Part shown: piece by piece, positions 37,136 through 49,700 of the stretch
Layout: every line of letters starts with the position of its first letter
How positions within the stretch are numbered: position 1 is the stretch's first letter
Source of the DNA: Amia ocellicauda
Taxonomy: Eukaryota > Chordata > Actinopteri > Amiiformes > Amiidae
Assembly (NCBI RefSeq): GCF_036373705.1
Contig: NC_089857.1
Location: 37,334,784 to 37,398,783 of the forward strand
DNA length: 64,000 nt
Direction of reading: 5' to 3'
Translations under genes and position numbers: made by a program
Notes under the pieces: generated by a model
Told to the model about the DNA's origin: nothing
Seen by the model: the letters and a program-made list of their open reading frames with translations, nothing else
The model's database searches: none

Positions 37136-40100
37136 CTCAGGTTTCGGACTGAAGCTTGACAATAACATATCACTATAGTAGTGAAAATACAAATGTACGT
37201 ACAAATGGAGTCCTTTCTCCGTATTTGCTCCAGAATGTCATCTTGACAGTGTTTTTGTGCCCAGTTCTCTGATCGAATGCATTGCAATGGTCAAACGGCG
37301 GACTGTACAGGTGCAGGCTGGTGGCACACTCCGTGTGACTGACATTCTCCACTCTGTGCAGACCAATTGAATCTGTGAAAGATAAACCAAAGAGTCAGAT
37401 TTCCATGGCCTGTGCGTGGAATTTAGGTTTATCAGTAATTAATATAAATGGTCAGTGTTACAAGCCTCTACATAACAGTACCGGTCTTATAAAATACAAA
37501 CATTGTATCCTTAATATATGGCACCTTTGTAAAAGTGCATTTAGAACTTTTGAAATAGTTTAAAATGAAGATTACCAACACTTTGACAAAGTGCTACAAT
37601 AGCTCCATGCTTTACAGCTGCAACGATCATGCAACCAAAAATGAAGTGTCCATCATTGTCCTCTCTGACAACTCCCTCCACCCAATCTCTCTAATAAAAA
37701 AAAGTGCTGCAGAGCTACTGGGCCCATGTGCGTCTCGAGCTGCTGTAATCATATTCCTACTCTGCGGATTGTATGAATGGAACCTGCCTGACCAGATTTT
37801 TCCTGCCCAATTCTTGGGGGCAGACAAGCCAGTACAACTTTTGTTCAAGCAAACAAAAGTTACCTCTGCTCCAATGTGAAACCTATCAATACTCTCCAAA
37901 ACAAATCATTCGTAATTTCAGTTACTTGAAACAAAGTGTCGATGGTGCATGTAATATCCTCCATTGAGCTGTGTGCATAGCAAGTTGATAAACAGATGCT
38001 CTGAAGGTCCCTTATGTAATATGTGAACAGATAAAAATCATGTAAATGGCCTTAGTTACAGGAATGTCATGGGACCCAGGAGCCACCTTTGAACTGATTC
38101 AGAAAAACAGGCTCTCAAATATTTACATGATTACAGACTCTATAGATAAAACTGCAACATAAGCAATTAGAGCAATAACACCTTGGTTCAATAGATGGTA
38201 TCACCACTGGGATTAGGATTTCTTTATTCATGGATTGTTTGGCAACAGTAGACCACATTTTTTCAACCGACTGCTTGCTACATGACAGAGGCAAGTGTTA
38301 GCTATCTTATCCTATACAGATGGGGGTTGATTTCCTGATTCTGCAGTTCAGGAATGTTTCACAAGAGACTATTGGTTACATTTTCAACATAACTCAGACA
38401 GATGCCATCAAAGCATTCATATAACATTCACTATTAGGGTGGACTGGTACAAACAGGCACTTAATTAGAAAATGTCATAGCTGTCCCATAATATAACTTA
38501 ATAATTAGTAGATCAAAGAAGAGTGTTAATGTAATTAAAGGTTTATGTTGAGTTTATGTTGAGCAGTCTGCCATATGTTCTAGAAGAAAACAGAATTCCT
38601 TGTACAGATATCCCAAATATTCCAGAACCAAGAAACGTCCTCCATACACAACTTAACAAAGATTTTTTTTTTTTTTTTCCAACACGTGTTTGTCATTTAT
38701 CAATTCTTGTGTAAAGTTCAAAGAGGGTAACAGTCAATAACCAGAAACTATTGTTCTTACCATTAATATAAGCACATTGGTTTTCTTGTAAGACTCTCTC
38801 AGATTTCCTTTTCATTCCTCCATGTATTTTTTTGTCAGGCCATTCAAAAAGGGTTTCTTTTAACTGGCCCTGAAGCAACTTCATGAAGCAATGGGAATCT
38901 GTGTGATCATGGATACTGCTGCAGATGGCAAAGACACAATGACAAAACTCAGTATGCCCTTCAGCATGGGTTTCAATCTTAAAATTTTAACTAATGTTTA
39001 ATTTCACTAATCAAACATACAAACTGCAAAACAACTATTTCACAATAAGTAAGGCAAATAAGAAAAACGATTGAATTGAATTATGCCTTGGTTCATTGTG
39101 TTCTATTTTACTATGACATTTTAAGAAGCAGTGGGGGAAATTATTAAAATGAAAGAAAGATTTTCATTTGAATATACTAGGTGCCCCCCAGCAAAAAGGG
39201 AAACAGAAATCATTCCAGTAAAATCTATGGCGATTGACTGGAATGTGGAGACAATGACCAAACAGACATTGCTCAACAGCATGCATGCCAGTATTTACAA
39301 GAAAGCACTTTCCTAATGCATTGATTATGACCCTCTCAGCAGATTCTGTTCCCAGCTTAAAAGATAGCAAAGCTTGCTTCTCTCTGCCAAGTGCGATGAA
39401 ATGATGACTTACCTTCCGTGCCCCTCTCCCCAGCAAAGAATCATTAGATTGAATTTGCCATTCCCCTCATCTACGAGGTTTCTAGTGTACCTAAAACAAA
39501 CGGGTGACATTTGGTCCAGTAAGTGTATTGGTCATAGAAAAAAAGGTTGAACTAAATTTCTGGAGGATGGGTAGGGGGGATCTCAGCTTTCCGACAGTCA
39601 TGGGTGTGAAGATTTCAGACACATAAATAATGTATACTTGTCCCCTCTTTAACTGCATATTTGGACATTTTGAAGTAAAAAGAATACCTCCAGTAACATG
39701 CAGTTAGAAAGCAAAGTAATGTAAATTATATATATGTTCTAGAACAGACTGAAATCACTCTATATCATGTAAGAGGAAATTATGTTCATAAAAAAAAAAA
39801 AAAAAGAGGTAATATTTATAGCCACTTACACACCTTTATATGGCAGTGGTATTCCTGGCAACATATTAAGGGCATACTGAAACTTCAAAAGTAACTGTAA
39901 ACTAACACTGGGTAACAGTTGCAGGATGTTAGTCTGTGAAACCTTGTAACTCTCTGGGCTAGGTGATTTAAATACCAGACACTATATCCCTAAGGGTGAC
40001 TTTACATGCTTCACTTTTGCTGACTTCAGAAATTCTGTCCTTCCACTGCCATTCTGTATCTCACATAATTACATAACTTTAAGTTGAAAGACATTTCAAG

Positions 40101-41483
40101 TACACACATGAAATACATACTTAATGTGAATATAAAGACAGACATTAAAAATCTATTTAAAAATATAGTACAGGCACTTTCTTCAACGCACTAAAAGTCA
40201 ATCCGAAAGCATGCTTTTATGTTAACAGGAGAACAAGCAATTACATTTTAAAACAACATTTTCATGCATTACATCTATTACAGGCCAGTTGATATATTGC
40301 CGATTGTATCTTACTAGATGCTCTGGTAAAAGATGCAAAGGGGCTAATGATGCGTTTAGTGTCCAACTGTCGCACACCCAGTTTGAGTAATTGCTGTGGA
40401 GGTTTGGCTTGAGGCCTGAATTACACACAGATGTCATCGTTACAGAAATTTCTCCACGTTCCCATAAGAGATCATATTTTGGACTGGACAGTGTTGGCGG
40501 TCACGTATCTGACGTGTGATTGGTGAGCCGGTCCCCACCCTCCACTGCTCTCAATGAAACGCTCCCAAAACACTGGCGGCGTCCGCGTAGAGCAGATTGG
40601 CACAGTACTGCGTGCGTCTGTGCTGCTCCGCCAATGGGATCGGTTGGTTTCTGCAAATCTGCGCAGAACTGCGGAAATGTGCGCTACAAGAGCGCCACCA
40701 CTTTCTCGAAGATGGGAAAATGTTTGTGCGCAACGAATTTACCCGGAATGCGTACTTTGAGTTGTTTTGGTTAAAGTAGCTCAATACACGTATTATATAT
40801 ATAATAATTATAACGTGTTTCAATTCATAGGAAAGATTTACTATTCAATTATTATTATTTTTTAAATCACAGTGTTAGTAGCCTATTTCTTTGCAGAGCA
40901 AATTAAATGGTAAGTTTAAGGACCTCTCATGTCTGAAACGTGTCACATACAGCAAAATAAATGTTATATTATTTAAGTTGCGCATTTGTTTTTCATTTGA
41001 TAGAAAGAGTTTGTACTCAAATGAACACTTTTTGCAAACTTTCACTTTTTCTTCCGTGATTGCCTTACAAATGAACATTTCTATAATCAAATGCATTTAT
41101 GAGAACTTCGCGGTGCATATACACACTTTTAAACATAATTTAAGTGATTATGAAGTTTTCTACTTCAAACAATGGGAAAATCTCATTCAACACTTTTAAA
41201 ACGTATTATAAGTAATAAAGAATATGAAACTAGTATTACAATAGATGCATATATACAAGAATATGATTACATGTTGACAAAGTAACAATCATACACAAGA
41301 TCAGTAACTTTACCTGAACTGGTCAAATTTGGCATATTTCATCCATTCTTGAGGTTTACTCTCATACGATTCCATGATATTTTGCACCTCTTCAACATTA
41401 ATACAATCACTGGAAAAAACCTGATGTAAAACCTTAATCAAGTCATCCAGCGTCTCTGGTTTCATCACTTCGGTATGGTCCAT
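37076..41483 (-). CDS. cdo1: cdo1, cysteine dioxygenase type 1 (4 firm exons plus candidate last exon)
   Basis: Non-haem iron cupin enzyme that oxidises L-cysteine to cysteine sulphinate in the cytosol, feeding taurine and sulphate production. Exons 41314-41483, 39413-39490, 38761-38918 and 37203-37372 join in frame to 192 codons, ending RTPF; human CDO1 is 200 residues. Iron ligands His86 and His88 (SSIHDH) and His141 (GLHRVEN) are present, as are Cys93 (SHCF) and Tyr158 (LHLYSPP), which form the Cys-Tyr crosslink in mammals, and Arg60 (YTRN), which binds the substrate carboxylate. The start [12 protein letters not shown] matches human MEQTEVLKPRTL. The last exon is uncertain; see its own entry. 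Confidence 0.95.
37203..37372 (-). CDS. cdo1: cdo1 exon 4
   Basis: 170 bases from [15 protein letters not shown] to GERTPF. It carries the third iron His and the crosslinked Tyr. It ends in phase 0 at a possible gtacgt donor; if not spliced there, the frame continues nine codons to TAG at 37175-37173. Confidence 0.93.
38761..38918 (-). CDS. cdo1: cdo1 exon 3
   Basis: 158 bases with [20 protein letters not shown] onward, ending QCAYIN. It carries two iron ligands and the crosslinked Cys. The acceptor is a tandem NAGNAG (cagcag), so a form lacking one Ser before the iron ligands is possible. Confidence 0.96.
39413..39490 (-). CDS. cdo1: cdo1 exon 2
   Basis: 78 bases, phase 2 to phase 2: [20 protein letters not shown] then GEGHG; acceptor ttttag, donor gtaagt. 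Confidence 0.96.
40500..40765. promoter_or_regulatory. CpG-dense block in cdo1 intron 1
   Basis: Roughly 25 CpGs in about 260 bases in an otherwise CpG-poor intron, with two CCAAT-type motifs (GATTGG and GCCAATGG). It lies about 550 bases downstream of exon 1. It could be a CpG island, an alternative or antisense promoter, or an inserted GC-rich repeat; no protein is recognised in it. Confidence 0.45.
41314..41483 (-). CDS. cdo1: cdo1 exon 1 (coding part)
   Basis: 170 bases from ATG to phase 2, ending KFDQFR across the junction; donor gtaaag. The frame is also open upstream of the ATG, but homology starts at MDHTEV. Confidence 0.96.
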
Positions 41484-41553
41484 GATTGTGAAGGATGTGT
41501 TGTGCTCAGCCGACACTGTCCTGCCCAAAGCTGAGCGCAGCGCCGTCTCTGTA

Positions 41554-41562
41554 CCTCTTATA
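41554..41562 (-). promoter_or_regulatory. Candidate TATA box of cdo1
   Basis: TATAAGAGG on the minus strand, 79 bases upstream of the start codon, which would give a 5' UTR of about 45-50 bases. Confidence 0.45.
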
Positions 41563-41642
41563 CATCCCGGGTCAAGATTGATTGGACTGTACCAACTGTC
41601 ATGAACCATGTCCACTGTCTGACCTAACAAACCACAATACAA

Positions 41643-42492
41643 ACACTACAATTAGATTCATGTGTGCAGGTGATTGTATGTGAATAATTGAGAAACAAGT
41701 GTTTAGTTGCTTAAGAACATTCAACATTATAGTTAGGGATTGGTTTCCTAAAGATGTGTTGTTTCAAAGTACGTTTAAACTCCCCCTTTGAGAGATGGTT
41801 CATTCTTCTTTCAGTGCAGTCTCTGCAGGGCTTTGTAACAATGCATCACTTTCTTCAAGATTTTGTGATTTAAATGTTACCAAGTGTGTCTGGAAAGCCT
41901 TTTTCACAGCCGATTCCCCTTGAATCTCAGCGAACACGATCATTAGACATGTAATGATGTCTGTAGGCATGCTTTAATGGAAATGGATCAGATTCCCTCC
42001 AGCATATACTGTCATACAGAGTAAAGCACGGCTGCATTTTGAAATGAACTTAATCTTTGCATTGCAATCTTTTTTAGTAGTATCAGTGTACCTACTTCAG
42101 GAGGAAATTGAATATGAAAATGCATGCTTACATTGATTTACCGGCGTGTTTTGAGTGATAGAAACGGATTTATAACGGAATATTCAGAACAAAACTTAAA
42201 AAAAGCCGGTGAATTAAAAGTTTAAATAATAATAAATAAAAAGCGCAATATGAAGACAGAGGAAAACTGCAAAACCAACAAAAAAACTTTTAGATAATGA
42301 TTAACTCATGCCATCCAATTTTTTTTATTTTTTCTTATTAAATTGTTTGTGAAACTATAGAGTCATTTCGTAATTATGTTTTTCATAACGTATATAATGT
42401 TTTAATATTTTGCTTCAATGAGAATGAGATACTAGATAATATATAGGATGTTCACAATATTGTTCACTGAAAGCACCAAAGGTAAAGAACTG

Positions 42493-42533
<41 letters not shown>

Positions 42534-43868
42534 TAGCTGGAAAACTACAACGTGGCCGGTTAGCCTCACTTTCAGACACACCGCTCTAAACATTGCCTTG
42601 GCCAGTAGGCTATGTTGGCGCACTAATATATCAAATTACAGGATCCATCACAATTATTATGTAATGTTGAAAAAAAAAAAAAACATCAGATTTTGAGGTG
42701 AATTAATACAATAATTTTGTGTATTAAAATGTTCATGGTTATATTTTGTTGTTCATTATTTGGGGAAAAAAAAAAAAGTCAACCTTATGCCATGGAGGCA
42801 TTCAAGAGTTGTATGCGAATAATAGAAATACAAAGAACATGACACATTTATTTCTCAGTTACATTTTTACTTTTGTATTATCAACATGTACTATAGAGAA
42901 TATATTTTAAATTGTTTTGATAACTGATTGGCCAGTTATGATGTAGATGGATATTCTTTGTTCAATAATTGTATTTTGTGTGTATGTTTTGGCTTTTGAC
43001 TGGTTGGTATAATAAATGGTGTCTTCAGACAGTGACAATTGTAATTTAGACTATGGTGATCTACTTTGTCACAGTACCGACACCTATAATTAATGAAATT
43101 ATACGATTTATTGAAACCTTGTCCATGTCATGTGCATAAAAACATTAACAGTTTATTTTGTACGTCTGTTAGGACAAATTAATCAGCTTCTCTAGACAAA
43201 CAGAAAAGGCAGAAAACAATTACTTGCATATCATTGAGCTTTGGCAATAGTCTGATCATACTAGAAAACAACTCTGGGAAGAAACAAAATAGCCAACAGA
43301 CCTTGAGTATATTACTGCTGCTCCTAGATTATAGCTACAGTTAATATGTCCTTTCTTTTTCTATTTCAAATATATTCTATTTTATTATATTCTTACTTTT
43401 ATCTTCTAGTCTGGAAACTAACACCAACAGACAAAGGACAGTTTAAGTTTAAAAAATACAAGTTTCATGATTACTGCTGCTGGCAAGAAAACTTGTAATT
43501 TTCTCATTGGCTCAGAGGAATGGAAAGTCTTTGAAAGAAAGAAAAACAATAATCATACTTACATTACAAGAGTATGATGCTAATACATAAAAATGTAAAA
43601 CATGTAAAAACAAGCAAATGCTGTAGAAATTCACCAAGAATGACCAAACTGGGAACTTTGTTAACAAGTTAAAAGATCGATTGAATAGTGTCTCTAATAT
43701 CAAGAGCTATCATCAGGTGCAGTTTGGGCGAGAGGACCGCAATGTGAAGCTGAGCTGTTCTGGCTGCACACACTATGTGAAATAGCATCTTTTATGCAAT
43801 AATATACAAGTGATTTTCAAATGAATGCATAACATGGATTTAAAATCAGCCTCACCATCAGGACTATA
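41643..43868. other. cdo1-ap3s1 intergenic, left part
   Basis: AT-rich with a (CT)n tract at 42496-42530 and short A runs. No exon of atg12 (which sits here in human, minus strand) was seen. Confidence 0.55.
42496..42530. repeat. (CT)n microsatellite
   Basis: About 17 CT units. Confidence 0.95.
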
Positions 43869-43950
43869 TACTGCTCAGGAAAAAATGAAGAGACCACTCC
43901 AAGTTCAGAAAACAATGTTAAGTGGTCTCTTCTTTTTTTCCAGAGCTGTA
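43869..43950. mobile_element. 82-bp MITE, Tc1/mariner-like ends
   Basis: Ends TACTGCTCAGGAAAAAATGA and, in complement, TACAGCTCTGGAAAAAAAGA; the inverted repeats (about 30 bp, ending AGAGACCACT) make up most of the element. TA flanks both ends. The termini resemble a fish Tc1/mariner family with CTGCTC ends. No coding capacity. Confidence 0.8.
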
Positions 43951-45000
43951 TAAGTAATCTGTTTTACATCTTAAAAGTAATACTTTCTAAAGAGGGTTTT
44001 ACTTGGCAGGGATATTACCTTGCAGTGTGTAAACCAAGAGTTTAGTTTATAAAACTCTGGCCCTGTTGATCCAAAGGTCTAAAAAACTGTCTACTGCAGA
44101 GAGGGAATAAAGGAAGAAGAAAAGGTAACATGATTTTACCATGTTTCCTTAACTTCATACTTTGTCTTTGTATGTCTACCAAACTGATAGATCTATAAGT
44201 AACACATTTTCATTAAATCTGGTAATATTAGATATGTCCAACAAAACTATGTACAATTTAATATTTTATATACACTACCACAATCATGTACTCAAGTAAG
44301 TGTCCATTTCTATGACTGAAATCAAATCTGTACTAATTATATCTCCCCCTCTTCATCTTCTGTAGGTGAATTGAAAATTAAAGCTTTATAGTTCACAAGA
44401 AATTAGTGGAACAACTTACAATAATATGCACCAATTCTTAAATAATGAATGTCTGAATCCAACACGAATAACAAACCATGAATGTCTGATGCACTTGAGT
44501 TGTGATGTTGATCACATATAAGCCCTAGCTTAGTCTGTAACCCTTACCCTATTCCTCACCTTGTTATACACATGATTAACATCCAAACTCAGGTGAAGTG
44601 CTTAGGGTATTCAAGTGTGATTCATGTGTTATTCCTAAATCAATTTATTAAGAATCGGTGGCCAATGAGACTGAATTTAGATGCTCTGTGTGTCATGCCA
44701 AATATAAAGCTGTGATCCAGCCTTCAATTTCCTTATAAACCCATTGTCAGATTCGTAGGCTCCATCTAGTGGAGCAAATTATACCTACAACGTTTCTCAA
44801 AAGTTTATTTTTTAGTTCCAGCTGGTAAACAGCTTTCATAAACTCTGTGACAAAAACACAACAGGAGTTTTGTCTGAGTGTGTGTGTGTGTGTGTGATAT
44901 GACATCTTTAAAAGGCAGAAAATATAAAAACATAAAAAGTATATGGTAGTCATACTTAATAGGTCAAAGACTGTACTCTTGTCCCCAACTACTCCTTTAT

Positions 45001-45990
45001 GATATGCTCATGTCCCTCAGTGTTGCTTTGGCTGTGTGATGTGCTTGGGAAAGGTGAATCTCTGTCCCAGTAGGTCTTTTGCAGACTGAAGCAGGTTTTC
45101 CTCAAATATTTGCCTGTATTTAATTCCATCCATATTGCTCTCTACCCTGACAAGCTTCCCAATCCCTACTGATGCAAAGCATCCCCATATCATGATGCTG
45201 CCAGAAACATGCATCACAGCAGGGATGGTGTTCCCAGGACTATATGCTGTGTTGGGTGTGCATAATCTTCTGCCACATCTTTTCAGAGTCTCACACTGTT
45301 TGCAAATACCATCGGAAATGACTTCCTTATTGCTAGATTTGTGGAGTACATGAGCTATTGTTAACGCATGGATAGTTTCTCCCATCTCAGCCATGGAACG
45401 CTGTATGTCTTTCAGAGTTGTCTTTGGCCTCTTGATGGCTTCTCTGACCAATGCCCTTCTTACCAGGCTGCTCAGTTTGAGAGGACAGCCTTTTCTAAGC
45501 AGATTTGGGGTGGTGCGGTATACCTTGCACTTCTAAATGATCGACTTCTGTACTCCAAGGGATATTCAATACTTCTTAAATATTTGTATACCCCTTGCCT
45601 GATCTGGGCCTTTCCCCCAACTTTACACCAGAGTTATTCCGATGGTAGTACATTTGCTTTAAATGCACTACCCAACTGTGGGACAGGTGTATGTAATCTG
45701 AAATCATGTGACCCACTTTTATTGCACACAGATTAACTCCATTCAACTTTTTATAATGTGAATTATTATAGTGTGAATTGTGATGGCAATTAGTTGCACC
45801 TGAGCTTATTTAGGAGTGTCATAGCAAACGGGGTGAATACTTATCTAATTAAGACTTTTTAGATGTTTATTTTTAATTGATAATCCCCCAAGTGTGGAGC
45901 TGGTTGTGTAGATGATGAGAAGAAACAAACTATTTAAATGCATCAACAAAAAATGAAAGTCTAAGTGGGTAAAAACTTCCTAGGCACTGT
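45001..45990 (-). mobile_element. Truncated, decayed Tc1/mariner element E
   Basis: The right end is TACAGTGCCTAGGAAG read on the minus strand (45990), a Tc1-type terminus. The left end has no matching repeat, so it is truncated; the left boundary is approximate. It contains part of a transposase on the minus strand. Confidence 0.75.
45017..45451 (-). pseudogene. Tc1 transposase fragment (element E)
   Basis: 144 codons open. The N-terminal part resembles the second helix-turn-helix region (TTLKDIQRSMAEMGETIHAL), and IMIWGCFASVGIGKLVRVE matches the Tc1 catalytic core. The frame stops near the second catalytic Asp; the family's QxDND reads here as FTFPKH, and the Asp and Glu blocks are missing. 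Sequence around the first catalytic Asp is also degraded. Confidence 0.75.
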
Positions 45991-46389
45991 AGACCATGGT
46001 AATTTACCCTTTGATTATTACAATATGTTATACTGTAGCTGGAAGAAGAAGAACATATTATCAGGTATTATTGTCTCTAAACCCTATTTATACCATTTAT
46101 TCTTTTTAATGGCTCTTGTATATGTGGTCCCCCAAGTCATTTTTTTTTTTTTGCACCACTGGTATTCACCATCTTAACTGATACAGGGACGTCTCCATGC
46201 CTCTGGTGATTTGGAAATGTTTTGATAAACTTGACTATCTTATTTATGTCTGAGAACCCATGTAGCTATGCGATGAACGTTAGATTTTGATTCGTTCAGA
46301 TGTATCCTGTTTTTTCCATAGTTTTTCCATATTTACTTAAACAATACTATTAAACAATATATTTTTAAAGATTTACAACTGCTGGCTTG

Positions 46390-46702
46390 AGCAGGTGGGA
46401 GTTTGTTTTTGAGTTAATACAACAAGCCTTCACCGGCTCCTCTACATCCGTGCATGCCTGCTTGATCGGGCGTCGCATCGTAGGTCCATGTTCGGCTTCC
46501 GTAGTCGCGAAGAAGAGGAATGCCTTGACGTGGAATCATGTTTCCGCCTTGCGATTGCAGGGAGGATTTGCAGCTGATTTTCTGGTGGAATCGGGGAGTT
46601 TAAAATAATAATCACAGCAACCAGACGGAGTGATCGTCATCTTTCAGTCTCTTGCACAGACTGACCACCTTGTCGCAGCTGCTGCCACCGCGTTGTGACA
46701 CC
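46390..46702 (+). promoter_or_regulatory. ap3s1: ap3s1 CpG-rich promoter and 5' UTR
   Basis: CpG-dense stretch directly before the ap3s1 start codon and continuing into exon 1, typical of a housekeeping promoter. A 73-codon open frame here is not recognised and is probably untranslated leader. Confidence 0.65.
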
Positions 46703-46771
46703 ATGATAAAAGCCATCCTGATATTTAACAACCATGGCAAACCCCGGCTGTCCAAATTCTACGAGCATTAT
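46703..46771 (+). CDS. ap3s1: ap3s1 exon 1 (coding part)
   Basis: 23 codons, phase 0, donor gtgagt. The ATG lies in ACACCATGA context. Confidence 0.96.
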
Positions 46772-49700
46772 GTGAGTACCGTGCGTGGGGACGCCACGTC
46801 CTGTCACCGGTGTGTGCGGAGGCTGCTGAAGCTGAAGTTTTGAATGAAGTCAGTCCAGACATTGTATTGATACGATCACGATAAAAACTTCTTTATTTGC
46901 ATTTTAGAGACTGCAAATAATATACTTTCTTTCAATGGATGGGTGAGAATTATTGAATACGCCCACTAGCAGTCTCCCAAAATGAACTACTATAATTATG
47001 AGGATGATGATGGTGTTTCCATTTTTATTTTGCATCGCAACGAGGGGATATTTTTCCTGTACATTAAGTCAAATCCGTAAACCTGCATTGCATTGTAGAC
47101 TGTATTTAGGGCGCCTTGCAATGTGTTGTTAACTTTGTGTCTCGGCACCCATCTGTCGTTATTCATTGCAGACAGTCAGCTGTTAATTAAGTGGATCACG
47201 TGTAACATGTGAAAGATGTCTTGTCGTTTTTCACGCTGGTTAAGATTGTTGATCACGAGCCTATCATTTCACAATGACATTTATTATCTTCTGTGTATTC
47301 AAGTTTCCATTCTTGTTCAGTTTCCTCAGTGGGGAAAATAGACCAATATTAGCACTATACAGTTAACATTCAAATGTGATGTTGCCCTCAACTGATGCAG
47401 TTTAAATCCTATTCAGTGTTTTTAACAGGTGGCTACATAATAACAATTTAATTCCTTAAAAACTGCATTTTGTTCTTAGAGATTGTGTAGTTTAAATTGG
47501 TGCAACAAGTGCTTTTTAATATGATCCATTATCATGATGAATAAACTATTAGGCTTATACATGTAATCCCATCATATTTAAAACAGTCCTACATGTTCAG
47601 GTTTGCTGCATCTCTTCCAAGATATGACAGGAAGCAACATCCCATTGTGACACAATACCCCCACCTCTGCCTACTGTTTTAGATCAGAGAGTTAAAGAAG
47701 TTGTATGTTGTCACGGGGACTGGAAAGTGAATTTTGGTTGCAAGTAGGATTTAAGTAATTTGGCGGTTCTTTGGTTTGTCTATCTATAAAAATCATGAAC
47801 TACAAGCTATCCAGTCTCCCTGAGCTTGTTCCCCATTCATCAGTGTCCATTGCATGTCTCCGTAGTGAAACTGCTAGAGAACCAGATTATTTTACATTGT
47901 AGCTGGTAGTGGTTTTGGGAGATACTGAGATGTATGGGTTGTCTTTTAAGTTCAATGTCAAATGACTGTGAATCAATAGATCTGACCGGAGAAGAACAAA
48001 AAGTTGTCAAACGCAATGGGCCGTAACTGAGTGATAGAAGACAAAAAGTATGGTTGACGTTGTCCATACATTATGAATCCAGTTTCTTTAGAAAATGCTA
48101 ATGGGTACAATTTCTACCATGTGCTACTCAGAAATGTATTGTGAAATGGATGTTTGAGTACATTTCAATAAGATGGAGTTTTAATCATTACTGAGTGTCC
48201 ACTAGATGTCAACATACTTGATTGAGTAATACACCTATTTATGGTTTGTCAGTGGTATATGGCACCACGTTGGCCACATGGGCTGGTGAGTACCTCTTTT
48301 AGTTTAGACGGATTTGTTACTCAGGTGTTTTATAACATGATTAAAAAACTCAGTCTGACAATCAAGTTTATGCTGTACATCGAAACACATGGAAACATCT
48401 TGTGGAGGCCTTCATCCTGTAATGGATCGAAGAAGGCTGCTGCTTCTGATAACATTTGCTTGGAGAACATCTGCAAACGGTGAAACACGACCTATGTGTC
48501 CTAAATATTTTAGCAGAAAAAGCATGCATCAATATGTCTTCAACTAACACTTAAATTAGATGTGATTTCCAATTTCTTTTTGACACATTTAGGCCACAAT
48601 TTCCCATTAATAAGGTAGTCTGAGACATGTATGTTTAAAAATAACTCCAGGAGCTTGGAAATGTGTGTTCTGAGACCCCACTGAAAATAATATTACAAAC
48701 TCTGAAAACCTGTCTTAATCTGCACTCTATTTTCTGTTAAATACAAGCCATAGACCTTGTACCCAGAATCTGCTTGGGGGGGGGATATTCATGTAAAGAT
48801 TCCTGCCATCTCTTTCATAAAGTATTTATGTAAGAGACGTGTTTTCCAAGGACATTGGCATTGGAGGACACAAATGGAAATCAAGTGCAAGTCTACTACA
48901 GATCAAAACTTGGAGATTCTTCTTATAGCAAATAGTTATAGAAGAAACTACCCGACCTGCAGATGAAAACAGGTTCACAGGGGTCATTTAGGAACAGCTT
49001 GAATATTTCCACAGACACGTCCTTAAGAGCAAATACATTATGCTTAAAAACAGTCTTGCCCTACTTATTTCTGGATTGGAGAGGTTTGCAGACCTTGTAA
49101 TCCTGTGTCATTATCTAGAGGAAATCTAGGATTGGCTCAAGCACATTTTCTGCCTAATGGAAGTCTTGATCATGGCACAGTGAGATGGAGTAGTAAGAGC
49201 ATGGGTGGAGCTGGTGATTTCTCCCCTCCCCCCTTACCTTCCATGTGCTGAGTCCGGTGCTGCTTATCACATGATTCAATAAAACCACTTTCATGTATTG
49301 AGAAAAATGGCTTTCTGACACAGCCTTTCTGTTCTGCACCACATTAAACTGCAGTAGCAAGCCTTTCCGCAGAATTCTGCATTATACTTCCTAAAAGCAT
49401 AAAGAACATTATAGAGATGTAGATAAAATCAGGGACATGTCAATAGTAAAGTTCATATATTTAGAAAATGTGTATATGTAGAATAACACAGTTGTACTAT
49501 TAAAAGATTACATGGGTGTAGTTTGAGAATGAATTACTCGAGTGCTTTGTTTAGTTTCTTGGTTGTTGGGGGATGGTGGTGGTGAGGGGTTATACTTTGT
49601 GTTTTTTTCATATAAAGTTTTCCTACAACCTTTGTACAAAGAACACAGTCAAATATTGTTCTATTTAAAATGGTTGTAAAAAGCATAGAGGTTAGTTTAG

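Noticed and set aside
37565..37879. 104-codon plus-strand open frame
   Set aside because: Lies antisense within cdo1 intron 3; no family recognised.
40520..40823. Several overlapping open frames of 60-90 codons
   Set aside because: They arise from the CpG-dense block in cdo1 intron 1, run on both strands and match nothing known.
41643..46702. Search for atg12 exons on the minus strand
   Set aside because: No sequence matching the conserved ATG12 blocks (for example FIYVNQSFAPSPDQE) was seen by eye; absence is reported as a finding, not as a feature.
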